A stretch of DNA of 64,000 bases from Polytrichum commune (taxonomy: Eukaryota > Streptophyta > Polytrichopsida > Polytrichales > Polytrichaceae): positions 124,001-188,000 of the forward strand of contig OX485809.1 in assembly GCA_950295325.1 (NCBI GenBank), given 5' to 3'. The translations under genes were made by a program, and so were the position numbers. The notes under the pieces are model-generated. The model was given only the letters and a program-made list of their open reading frames with translations, was not told the origin of the DNA and searched no databases. Positions 1 to 13,947 of the stretch are shown in pieces. Position 1 is the first letter of the stretch. Every line of letters starts with the position of its first letter.

Positions 1-2376
1 CACACAGGTGAAAGACACAGTGGCAAAGGAAGAAGCCCAAGTGAAAGAACAAGCTGCCGCCACTCAACTCATCAAAGATGACGCTCAAAAAGATCTTGAT
101 GCCGCTCTACCCGCTTTGAATGCTGCGGTGGCCGCCTTGAATTCATTGAATAAGAACGACATCACCGAAATCAAGTCCTTCTCAAAGCCACCGCCACTGG
201 TGTTGGTCACAATGGAGGGCGTGTGCATTCTCTTTGGACAAAAGCCCGACTGGGATACATCAAAGAAGGTCTCTAGTTATGTACCTCGTATAATTCTCCA
301 TGTTTCGCCAAAATCTCAATATAATTGTTCTAGGTTCTGCATTCAGTATGCTTTGAGGGCGTTTGACCACCAATATGTCAAATTAACCATATCACAATGC
401 TAAACAGGTTTTAAAGTTATAACTAGGGTTGTCACATTGGGGAGGACGCTCAACTTTGTTGTCAATAGCCTCGTCCAATTTGACGGGACAAGGTAGTCAT
501 CATGTGTGACGGGACTTGAACATAAAATTCTATTGAAAGTTTTTTTTTTCAACTGGTCAACTTTACTAAGTCGACATGCCTGGTTGACCGCTCCATTTAC
601 TTTTTCTTGCAATTTTTCAATATACATATATTCGGCAAGACAACTGGGAGGGGGAGGTCGACCAATCGATCTGACATGTAGTGATATAATTTGCAAATTT
701 GATCAATCAACTACACTAAATAGGATATTTAGTGTTTGATTATATTTAATGTTGTTACCACCTTATCCTGCTCAACACTAATTTTTAATTTTTTGACAAA
801 TAGTGTTAAAAGATATGTTAAAATTCTACTTTTATCATTGTCGTTTTTTCTTTTCATATCTTTACTGACACCAAATTCAAACATGTAACTTCCACATATT
901 ATCATAGTTGATATTTAGTGTTTGAGTTTACATTTAATGATACTTACTTTCATAGGGTTATTGATAATTAGAGTATGCTTTCGTATTTAGTGCATCAAAC
1001 ACTAAATATCCTATTTAGTGTAGTTAGCTTCACTGCTAGGTCGACCGGTTTCCTAACGTGGAGCAATCCGAATACTCAATTTTTACCATGTACACTATTT
1101 TTGGGCCTTGTCTGATTTGACGAACGCCTTGTATCATGTAACATATTGGTACAGGACAAGGAAGGGACAACCATGGTCGTAATGGGCTATATATGCATGT
1201 CATTACATGATTGAAAGTGAGTTTCATATGGTCTCATAGGTACATAGACGATGTGGGGTTGTTCTTGTGAGTTTGGATCTAGATGGAGCTCTAATTGGTT
1301 TATGAAATGCACTTTGGTCAAGTAAAGGATGTGCAATTGTTGTCAATAGATGTGCAAACATAGGATGTGTAAGAAGAGAAAACTAATAAAATGGGATTAC
1401 CGATCAAGTATTTTGGTAAGGACTTATGGCCTTGTTAAAGTGAAATGTGCAGTACTAAAATGTTGGTATACTTTTACAAATTAAGTTTCGTTCAAGTTGA
1501 CGATGTTATCCAAATGTCATTGTGATTTTTAACATAGTTGTCACAACAACACTCAATAATATTTTGTTACTCTTACAGCTAATGGGTGACACGGGCTTCA
1601 TCAAATCACTCATTGAATTTGACAAAGACAACATTACTCCTGCAACTCAGAAAAAACTACAAGTTTATATTGAGAATCCGTTGTTCCTACCTGAATTTGT
1701 GCTAAAACAAAGTAAAGCAGCCACAAGCCTGTGTATGTGGGTGCGAGCAATGGATGTCTACGCTAATGTCGCAAAAGTTGTCGCTCCAAAGAAAGCCGTA
1801 TGTTAATAACTTAAAACCCTCTAGAAATAATTTCAAACAAACACTTTGATGAGACTTACAGAACTTATCAAACTGAGTTTTGATGATCAAATGATTTTTC
1901 TTTTCTTTTTTAATTATGTTATAAATGAATAATGAGAGTGATCAATTTCTTAATTATAATAGTAATTCCTATATAGATGCATTGAAAAAAAACGATTCCG
2001 AGCAATCATTATGTGTCGATTCTAGATACTTCATCATCAAGAAATTAGATATTGTCCATCACAAACTCTCATACGACACCATCACAGGGGCGACGTGAAA
2101 TGAGGGATCAGACACTTCAAAGATTCTGAATGTTGTTCACTGATGTCCTGCTTCCCTCAGGTGTTGAAAAAAGCGGAGGATGAGCTGAAAGCCGCCGATG
2201 AAATGTTGGCAGTAAAACGGAAGCAACTTGCCGACGTCGAATCACAAGTGGCTTTACTGAAAGCAAACTTGAAGAGGGTGGAAGATGATATGGCAACTTT
2301 GAAAGGCCAAGCGTTACTTACTGAGAATCGTTTAATACGAGCAGGGAAACTAACAGCTGCTCTGGGAGATGAAGCG
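1..2376 (+). other. Dynein exons for the stalk: microtubule-binding domain and coiled coil 2
   Basis: The exon ending at 268 carries the end of coiled coil 1 and the entry to the microtubule-binding domain (IKSFSKPPP, then KPDWDTSKK). The exon 1579-1797 continues it ([19 protein letters not shown], then [15 protein letters not shown]). The exon 2161-2376 is charged heptad sequence starting [16 protein letters not shown], the returning coiled coil. The KK/LMGD and PKKA/VLKK junctions both match the family order, which supports these splice sites. The first coding base in the window is in mid-gene, so AAA1-AAA4 and the tail must lie to the left. Confidence 0.9.
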
Positions 2377-5300
2377 GTGTGATTCTCCCTCCTCTACCCA
2401 TTTTCGATCACGTCTTGATTGATGGACCAATCTATCGTCGATGATTTTCGAACGTGTCGTCGTCTACTGTGCACGGATATATACACTCAAAACACACATC
2501 ATAGGGATGAGTGTTGTCCTACTTCACTGATTTCGGGGACCTCTTGGGCCCTTGGGATTTCGAACTGGGATCTCCGATGTTCATAAAATTAATCTGGGTC
2601 CACACGGATCAGCCTGCGCAAGTTGCCCTTGAGAACCCGCCGGTCGGTCTGTCTGTATGTCTGTCTCTCTCTCTCTCCAAAAGTGAAGCCACCATGAGGC
2701 CGCTTCTATGTCTTCATGTTGGCCTCCCACTCGGCTCCGAGATTCTTTGATGAACTCCAAGAATAGATAGGCGGCAAACCTCGACTCTCGTTTGCTTCTG
2801 TTTTGATTTAAACGTTTCGAAGTTTTCTTGAAGCTCGTAGAAGGTCGCTAAGACTTGAAGGGAAGCAAATTTTCTTGCTTAGGGTGTTACAATTGTAAGC
2901 ATCATCCATCTTTTGCATTGTGGGCAACATCCCAAACCAAACATGTTGCAAAGTTGGATCATTGTGAAAAACACTCATAATCCGAAAATTGATCTTGAAC
3001 CACCTCTAGAATAGGCATATAAATCCAAAATCAAATTTTCATAATTGTGTATTTTAAATATATAAATTTGTTTCTATATTATTAGATGAATTTCCTCATC
3101 CATCCCATCATTCAAATTTCTTTAAAAACAAGATTTCACTAGTTGCCCCAACATGAGAACCTCAACTTTGCAGCCAATGGATTTTCTCAAATTTTGTTGA
3201 CATGAAGAGAACTTCCTAGATCTTCATAATGGGATTGGTTTCCACATCAAAGTGGTTGATCATAGAATATGTTATAAAATGGACTAAATTTCCCTCAACT
3301 GCAAGGGTGGTATGAAAGTTCCATGTTCACTAGAATGCACCCAGGTTGCAATAAAATTAAAGGTTAACATACACAAAACCACATTCAGTAAATAAATGCC
3401 CTCCCCCATACCTTCGTCTATGAATGTCTTATTATCATTCGTTACGTAAAGGCCACCCTCACCAAGAATCTTCATTCATCCTGGCTCCCTCAAAAGTCGA
3501 CATTTATATAAATAATCAAACACATCCATGCATGTGTCATAGTTGTATGGGTTTGATGATTGTTGTAAATTCTGTGATGTATTGTATGTTAGGTGAGGTG
3601 GAGAGAAACGGCCGAAGATATCGAACAAAAACGCACATTGCTTGTGGGTGATGTGTTTTTATGTTCTGCTTGTATTTCATACTATGGAGCATTTTCAGGT
3701 CCTTATCGAGAAGTGCTTGTTGAGAATTGGATAGCCCATTGCCTGGTACGTATCACTATACATTGCTTCACTGATAGATTTGTAATGTTGCAATGTCTTG
3801 TGGTGTGGATTTCATTTGTGTGTTTCTATAGTCTAAAATGTCAGGGGACCTCCAATTTCATGGGTTTCTGGTGCAACCACTAAAACCAGCAAGGAGTTGT
3901 AACGATCATGTGTTTATACCTCATGTAAGAACCTAAATGAAGTGTCATGATTTGAGCAAAAATGGATATAACAGGAACAAGGAATAGCATGTTCTGTAAA
4001 TTGTACGTTACGAGCGATCCTTTCGACTCCAGTAGAAGTGCGAGAGTGGAGTATATGGGGCCTTCCAACTGACAATGTGTCCGTTGATAATGGCATTTTG
4101 GTGACACGAGGAAGGAGATGGCCACTAATGATAGACCCTCAAGTCAGTAATACATGATGAATACATGCATACATATATACAGATAGTTAGTCAGATAGAT
4201 AAACTGTTAATTACACATTGTCACATTTCAATTTAAGAGGAAAGTTTTTGTGAAGACGTTATTTTTTGCCATTTTTTCCATACACCTTTCTTGCTTTTGT
4301 TTCACCATTGCAAAGCTTGCAAGAAGTGCAATGCGAGCTTTTGATTTCTTTTGCATTCTGAAGTGTGCTTGACCAAGAAAAATTTGAAACAAGCAAAACT
4401 ATTGACATTTATAATGAGCAACTAGTTTCATTGAGCATGCAACGGGGGCAGTTTGTTGTTGTTGTTGTTGTTATTGCATGTGCAACATGAAAATGTCTAT
4501 AATATATATACACTCATGAAATGTTATCATGTTCTTGGATCACAATCTGCACACATGATATTCTTGACCAAATGTCACTAATCTACACAAATTTTCTTGA
4601 TCAACATGTTCAGAACTCAAACATGTGCTACTTGTATTAGGGTCAAGCAAATAGTTGGATCAAAGCTATGGAGAGCAAAAACGGCTTGCGAACCGTTCGC
4701 CTTACGGATTCCAATCTCTTGCGAATCCTTGAAAGTAGTATAAGGATTGGCAACCCTGTCTTGCTCGAAGATATTGGTGATGCTCTTGATCCAGCTTTGG
4801 AACCCATTTTGCAAAAGTTGGTAAGCTCTCTAGAATTTCAACTTTTATGTTTTCAAGCTAGACCATGAGCTCCTTACAGGAATATAATATGGTCTTACCA
4901 TTTGTCCTAGGTTGTTGGGAGGTTGCTAGATGGTTAAAAAATCTACTAATTCCATAGAGCTTAGACTATCTAGTGGGTGAGCACATATGGTGAGACCACA
5001 TGATTTATGTACTCACCCTATAAAATGCTAGCATCAAGCCAATTTTAATATTAATTGGGATTCATCTCCACCAAAATGGTGTGGGTTCAAAGTGGGTTCC
5101 ATTCTCCATAACATACTTTTGATATTATGCTCATGGCCATCCCGAACAATGTTGAAATCACCAATTGAATCAATCATCTAAAAATTTGTAGACACCAAAA
5201 TGGCCTAGTGAGCCTAATAGGGCAAAACAATGAAGAATCAAGGTGTCATTAACGAAGAGTTCACCTCTTAATTAAGACGGTTAACATACGGGTGAAGAGA

Positions 5301-8300
5301 CTCGTGGTAATGTTCACAAACATAAGCGTTATTTTTTTTTATTTGTTTACTCCAAAACAATGCTCATATTGACAAGTTACCACCTTTCACATGTATCTAG
5401 GTGTTTTTCAAAAAAGGGAGGTGGTTGATTCGGCTTGGAGACACCGATGTGGACTATGACCCAAATTTCAAGTTGTATATGACCACAAAGTTGTCAAACC
5501 CCCATTACATGCCTGATGTTTGTATTAAAGTAACGCTTGTGAACTTCATTGTGACCATGAAAGGGCTTGAAGATCAATTACTTGGTGATGTGGTGAGAAA
5601 AGAAAGAGCTGACCTAGAGGAGCAAAACGACCGTCTTGTGGTGTCCATAAGTGGCGACAAGAAGCAACTCAAAGATCTAGAGGACAAGATTTTGAAGATG
5701 TTAAAGGAAAGTGAAGGAAACATATTGGACAATGAAGTGTTGATCAACACATTGGAAACATCAAAAATCACATCCGGTGTGATTACAGAGCGCGTGAAAC
5801 AAGCTGAGGTCACAGAAAAAGAAATCACAGCGGCCCGGGAGAATTACCGCGTGGTCGCAAATAGGGGGTCAATCTTGTATTTTGTGATTAGTGATCTTGC
5901 TTTGATTGATTCCATGTACCAATATTCATTGACGTTTTTCAACCATCTCTTCAACAATTGCATGGACTTGAGCCCCAAGTCGGATGATTTGGATACCCGA
6001 CTTGATATCCTTGTTGTTTTCATAACCGAATATTTATACTTCAACGTAAGCCGAGGGTTGTTTGAAGAGCACAAACTCATATTCTCATTCCTCATATGTA
6101 CCACCATCATGCGGTATGCTGATCAAATTGAGCCACTAGAATGGAGGTTCTTCCTACTTTATGCCGCTGGTGCATTGCCTAAAGAGGACTCTCTACCAAA
6201 TCCCGCACCGGGCTGGATCTCCGAAAGCGTGTGGATCAATCTCCTCCTCATGGGAGAACTTCCTACGAAGACCTATGAAAACGTTTGTCCTGTAAGAATG
6301 ATTTACCCCGTTGCAAGCATGGTCACATGAAACTTAGAAAACTACGTGGAAACAAATATGATCTCTCATTTTTATACTTGAGCAAACATTCTTATAACTC
6401 TTGGAAACAAATACGGACTTAGATTCACATTTCATGAAAACATTAAGAAGACCCCAATGACATTTCATACTATTAGGGACAACCCTAAAAATATGTGAGA
6501 TTAGTTATACCTACCCCACCTAAAAATACTCTTTGTTTGGGCCTAGTTCTCAAGACATGTCATCAAATACAATGAAATAAACACATCATTTTTGTTCACT
6601 TTCAAATCATTGAATCATGAAACACAATAAATAAAATCTTAAACAAGGGAATTTGAATACTCTTGCATTGATGATTGGCATAATGTGAATTGTTTGTCTA
6701 GGAAATTGTGGAAAATCCCGAGCGTTGGAAAGTATTATTTTCATCACCCGATCCACATGAGGAAGAGCTTCCCGGAGATTGGGGGAGTGAACTAAGTTTA
6801 TTCCAATGGCTTGTACTAGTGAAGATAATACGAGAAGAGAAACTTGTTTTTGCGTGTGAGAAGTTTCTCATCAACCAACTGGGCCCTCAATTCATTGGTT
6901 CAAAGCCTTTGTTATTGGACGAGGTCTTCAAAGACACGTCATCTACAAACCCCATCATCTTCATACTCTCCTCGGGTGCCGATCCCTCGGGGGCACTCCA
7001 AAGGTTTGGAGAGAAGGTTGATCGCAAAGCGGGAGAACGCCTCCACATGATTTCCTTGGGACAAGGCCAAGGACCCGTAGCCGAGACGCTCATAACAAAG
7101 TCCAAAATCACCGGCGATTGGGTTTGTCTTCAAAATTGTCATTTGGCTAGCTCGTGGATGACAGCAATGGAACGCATTATTGAAAGGTTTATGCCCGAGA
7201 GAGAAGAAATTCATCCTGAATTTCGATTATGGCTTACTTCGCTTCCTTCTGTAAAGTTCCCGGTGTCGGTTCTTCAGGTTTGTACTTCTGGTTAAATGAG
7301 ATTATTTGAGATTATACAAAGAATCTTAGAACAAAAAATAGTGTTGTCAAGAACCAAGTATGCTAAGTTTTTGTCTAGGTGGTCAACCTAGGAAAACTAC
7401 ATTTCTTACTGTAAATCGTGCATAGCCCAATACATTGCGTGACTTATCATGGGCAACCCTATAGTGTTGGGTCCACAATATACACCATCCTACAATAAAA
7501 TAGTGTGCAACCCTAATTACAATCTTCTAGTCCCCGTGGTATATCCACCTATTTTCGATAGGTCGGAAGTTTGTCGATGTAAGTAATTTTCACTCCAACA
7601 ACAACATCATGACCAACAATATGGACTTTTGATGTTGCATATTGTAGGTTGATCGTTAGTGTGCATCCACAATATTAATCCCACGATTTTTAATGCAAAA
7701 ATAAGCTCAATAATATGACCCACAATATGTACCATAATCAGTGTAGCATATTTAGGTAAGTTGACACCGGGTAAGCAAAAACATATAAGCTTAATAGTAC
7801 TATAATCATGCCAATCCTATCAATCAAGATTCATAACGACACTACTACGTGCAATTAGATTGTCATCAAGAATAAGTTGATTCTTTACCCATGAAAATTA
7901 CCTTGGATCGTATGCAGATTATAAGATTTTATAACTTTGTCTATTCATCCATATAAAAACCACTATTTTTATTTAATTCAAATTGTAATTTGTTCATGTT
8001 TCTAGTAAATACTCAAAATAGTGTGGATTGTCAATATATTAGTGTGGGGCAACCTAATTGCACATATGAGTGCAGCTTTTGTAGAAGAAGAAGAAAATGG
8101 GTTGTAAATCCCCAAACAAAACAATGCATTTGCTTACATTATAAGTTGTTACATCGAGGTAGAATGTTCATTGCCTAGAATGGGTATGATATGTGGTTGA
8201 TAGGCTTCCGTATTACCATGTGTAAATCATGTTGAAAACACCAATATACAAACTTCAATGTAACCTACCTCATTACATCATCCAATAGTAAAATATACAC

Positions 8301-11300
8301 ATGTAAATATGTAGATTATCAGTCGATAGGAGATCTGCATTCACTTAAATGAAAATCAAATGTGCATATAACTTGTGTGCACACAGAATGGTATCAAGAT
8401 CACAAATGAACCTCCAAAGGGCTGTCGCGCAAATCTACTTCAAACGTATGCAAATATAAGTGAAGAGTACATCGAGGGGTGTACGAAGCTCACTCCTTGG
8501 AAGAAACTCATGTTTTGTATATCATTTTTTCATGCAGGTATGAAACAAGATCCCTGTATATTGACCCACAAAATTCACTAAGTCCACCACTACACAATCA
8601 TCAATTTAGTTTTCCAGCCCTAAACCCTAAACCCTATTTCTACAAGCAACACAAACTCCAGTCCATTTCAGTGACTTACGTCATTGAAAATGCATAGATT
8701 TCTACTTGATGTTTGTCAAGATGTTTCCTGTAAAGATATCAAGTCGATTTAGCTCGAGTTAGAAATTACATAACCTGCATTGAAAGAGGTGCAAGTTCGA
8801 TTGTCTGCATGTTGATTTATCAATATCGAAATTAACGCATGAACTGGTTTAGGAAAGAAGGATATCTTTCAAGTACTTGAGACATGAGCACTACCTTTGC
8901 CTTGAATGTTGGAAAGTGTTTGAACCTTGATGGGAGTAGGTAGTGGTTCAGTTGAGTGAGGAGGGAGAAAGCAAATTATCGCACAGAAAGGTGTCTCTCA
9001 TTCATCTAACATGAACCCCAAAATATAGTATGCAATCTAGAGGTTCATATTTATGATTTACGTACCATCAAAAATAGCTTCAAAGTCCCAAATTAGTCTA
9101 GATGGAGTCATTTGAGATGAATCGGTCAAAAACTTGTAGGGGTCAAATTTCTACATTGGTTGGATACATTCATAATATGTAGCAATTCCTTCTCATCAGT
9201 GTGGAGACTCTCAAAGAGATCTAAACTTTTTAGGGGGTTGCCTACCATATGGAGGTTGCATCAAGTTGTTCATTAACCTTTGCTTGTTTAAGGAAAAAGA
9301 TTGCTTGACTGTGATTCTAGAAATGTAAAAACCGAATATATAGCCTTCTTTTCATGGATGAAATTGCCTTAATCGTCACCAGGAATAATAATAATAATAA
9401 TAATAATGGATAGAATTACAAAATATTGTTTGAATGGACGGATATCACTTATATATGCCTTCATGACTTCATTGATTGTCGCGATTTCAACTTTCTTGAA
9501 AATTTGAAGAACTTTTATATATATTATTTTTCATGCATCATATGTTGTAGCCACTAAAAGCATTGGTATATGTATTATGGTCTAAACTATAGTTTGTGCA
9601 AGTTCCCAACAAATATGGAAGTTAATATTTTACTTGTTCTATGAGATTGAAACTATATTGAAGATAATCTACTTGAAGATAATCTACTTGAAGATGAAGT
9701 GAAAATGCAATCACATGTAATAATATTGCTAAAATATACATGATATATAGATATGAATCTAGGCGATTGGAATCTAGGTCAAAAAAAAATTTACATATCT
9801 GTTTGTTATGGCCAATAAAATGCAGTTGAGAAACATGTGAATTTTACTTTCTAGGTGGGTCACTTATGACATCTTGCAGCCCATAGTGGGGCCTCTTAAA
9901 CCTTTGACATTATGTCATTTTAAGTTGTGCATATTGTTTATTAACGGTGTGGTTTGAATATGCATGTGGATGAGAAACAGTGATACAAGAACGACGGAAA
10001 TTTGGACCATTGGGGTGGAATGTGAAATATGATTTCAACAATAGTGACCTTGAATGTGCTCTGGCCACTTTGAATATGTTTCTAGAAGAACAACCAGACA
10101 TCCCTTGGCCAGCGTTACTTTATGTTACAGGTTCAAACTTTAACACCAGATTCCTTGATGTAGTGTTTTATGTTAAAAAGTGACCAATCGCTATTAAAAA
10201 TTAAATAAAAATGGCTCAACATTCTTTTCAATGTTATTTTTTCTAATTAGAACATCTACTGAACTTGCAATTGTGTATGTTTGTCAACACCCACTAAATT
10301 TAGGGAATACGTTCTTATTGATACATTTATTTGAATAATTTAATTAAGAAAATCAATTAAATCATTTAATGACTTAATGTACTATGTTTCAAGGAAACAC
10401 CATAGGAGGATTACAACTTTTTTTTGAAAAAGGATTTTCAGTTAATCATTACAACTAACATGCAATGTCCATCCACCAATCCATGTTTATGGTTGTATTA
10501 CCATGAAAAACAATAAGTATAAAGAAAAAATTCAAATAGATTGTATTGATATTTGAAACCATGCTATATGATCTCGGAGCATTCTACTAGTTCTTGTTCA
10601 TGACCATTTTATAATATGTTATTGATCCCTTCACAAAGCTTCATTCTCTAGCAATAATACCACTCTCTCAAGCCAAAAACATGTTGCAAACAAAGGGAAA
10701 CAAAAACAAAAAACCAAGGGATCCAGATAATCACAACCCCCGCCCCACCACCACCATCATGTGGCTTAAGTGCAAACTTGTGATTGCACTAGTACAAAGG
10801 AGAAAGTCCACTTGAAGAAAGTTGCTCTTTTACATGTGTACACACAACCATCTTCCAATCTAAGTGTGGTAGTGACTAACTTATTTCTAGATCATTATTC
10901 TCAATATACCATGGACAGCTCACCACATGGTTCAAGTTCTAATGCAAATGGCTCTTCCTCAACATACCTCACATGGTTAATTGAACAAACACCCAATACG
11001 AGATTTCTTTATTGTCCCTCACTTCAAGTGCCCTCATTCCACTACATCCTAAACCCTACACCACAAAATCCCCATCTCACATTGGAACCCTTGTGTGTTC
11101 CTAATCAATAGGCGAGATCAACTATGGAGGAAGAGTCACGGATGATTTGGATCGGCGATGCCTTATGAGTAACTTGCGGCACTACTACGATCCCCATGTA
11201 TTGGAGGACAATTATAAGTTTACATCGTCGGGTATATATATATCGCCACCGGAAGGAAAGCACGCGGAGTATGTCGAGTACATCCTCTCTCTACCAAATA

Positions 11301-13901
11301 GCGAGGGGCCCGATGTCTTTGGTATGCATGAGAATGCACTCATCACATTCCAACTTCAAGAGAGTAACAAGATCTCCAACGTCGTGTTGAGCATCCAACC
11401 GCGTGCAAGCGCGAGTGCGGGAGGGAAAAGCCCCGACGAAGTTGTTGCAGAATTAGCATCCGGTATTCAACAATCTTTGTCACCTCCCTTAAACCCAGCC
11501 GAAATTGCCGAAATCGAACCGATACTCGGACCAAATGGCCAAATGAGCTCACTTATGGTCGTCCTTTTTCAGGTTTGACACTCCTGTCTTTACTTGACAT
11601 CTACATTGCATACGGTAAGAGACAATAGACTGAACCATAAAGAAAGAGGAGGGAATTGGGGAGATTTAAGGTGAAATTTCTCACTCTGAGTGTAACTGGA
11701 AGATCTTGGACGGTTTCTTTGAGTTTTAGATGTTGAGATGTTTCATTTTTACATGTTTGAGATTCTTCTCATTTTCTTTGTCATTTACAAACATATTATA
11801 TCTAGACACTCTTTGTTACTCTTAGGACATGTGTACTCCCCATGCAAATTCAAACTCCAAAAAATGAAATTAAAACTTTCCCATAATTTTAGCCCTAGAA
11901 CATGGGATTTGGAAATGACAAATATGAAAATTTGTTTCAAAACTAGGGATTTAAACCCCACTTTTGGTGACTTTATGGCTAACTCTAACATCAAAATAGG
12001 TTAAAATATTGAAATGCAACCTTGACCCAAGAGTGACACCCCCATTGAAACCGAAGACACCTTAAAACCTAGCTATTGACTTCAAGGATGTATACGAACA
12101 AGGCATGGAAAGCCTAGGAAGGGTTAGGATTTTGAATGCCACTTTCAAAACTTATCTAACTTATTCAAAAAATATCAAATCAATGCAAGTTCAAGTGCGT
12201 TCAAAACCCCTTTTGATTTCTAACAAAACCCAAGTAGGTTTTTTTTTCTTTTCATTTTTTTTTCTTGATGATAGAAAGCATGGTAATTTATAGGTGCTCC
12301 TAGCTATGCTACATTCTCCCTTCTTATTCCTTGCCTAAGTAGGGTGTGTGTTCATTACTGAAGCAGCTTGGGTGTCATCACAAACTTGACATGTCCATTC
12401 CATCACATCTTGTCTCAGGGTTCCAGCAATTTGTTACAAAATCATTTAATCTATTCATGCTATCCTTAAATTTAACAGTGTTTTGGTCGGGAATTTGTTG
12501 TTTTACATACAATGCTTTCCATGTTCAGTAAGTTTTAGGTGCATGTTTGGAGTAAATGTGGAGGTTGAAACCAGTGTTGGACTAGCAACATCCTACACTC
12601 GCACCAGGTTTTCAATACCATTTGGGTATCTATAATGAGGATTTCACACTTTTTGATAGCAATAGGGTTTAGGTTTAGGGTTTCACAATATCTTTGTTTT
12701 TTATATCATTTAGGTCTATATACCATGCAAGAACTTTCATACCTATGTAGAATCATCCTAGTATCAATATGGTATAGAATGGTATTGACCCAAATAGTAA
12801 CTCGGGTATACAAAGTTTCTCTCACCTTGACGTACCCACCAAATATCAATATTTGACTAGTATTGCAATTTTGATACCCACAGGTAAGTTCTTTGAAACG
12901 ATTATGTTGATTGTTGTTACCATGCATTCACCTGTATATTGGTCCAACATTGGGTTGATACAAAGAACATTCTATATTGGTTCATTGGGGGCCAACATCA
13001 TCTTAGCACCTCTTGGCATCCCAAAATGACTTTTGTTTCCCAAAGAACCAATATAGAATGTTCTTCATTCGAACCTCCTCCACATCAACTCCAAGCATGC
13101 ACCAACAACTTATAGAGCATGGAAACGTTTTGTATGCAAACAACCAACCCCCAACCAAAAGTTCGGTTGAATTCAAGGAAAACTCTATGGTACAAGCTCC
13201 ATTGTAAGATTTGAGTATTTCACGTGTGCACAAATTACAATGCACAACCTATACATTCTATACATATCAATGGTGGACCAGCATATAGGTGAATGCATGG
13301 TAAGAATAATTAGTGTCCATAATGGTATCAAAGAACCTAATTGCTTGATATCAAAAGTATATCACCAATCGAATATTGATATTTAATGGACACCTCCAAC
13401 CAAGAGAATATTTGTTTACCAAAGTGTTTAATTGGATCAATTCCTTTTTTAACTTGTTTGATACTAGGACAATTTCACCTAAGTATAAAGGTTCAGTATA
13501 TGGACTCGAATGATATATAAAACAAAAAATATTTTCAAATATCCATACCCTACTAGTATCAACAATGTGAAATCGTCATTATAGATAGAAATGCCAATGA
13601 CTTGTGGGCTTTCTATAGTTTAAGGTATGGGCCCTATCATATATCTCAAAGGTAGTGATACTACTAAAACATGTGATTTTATTTTTTTGTAATATTGCAC
13701 AATACAGGAATGTGAGCGATTCAACAAGTTGTTGAAGCGCATGCTGCTTACATTGATTGAACTCCAAAAGGCAATCAAGGGTTTGGTCGTCATGTCTGCA
13801 GAATTGGAGAGCATGTATAACAACTTGTTATCAAACCAGGTATCAAAGGCATCTCACTTGAATTCCAATATTGGGTTAGTTATTTGATTTGATTAGAAAA
13901 A

Positions 13902-13947
<46 letters not shown>

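Noticed and set aside
8619-8637. Telomere repeat as a sign of a chromosome end
   Set aside because: Under three units, inside an intron of an intact gene.
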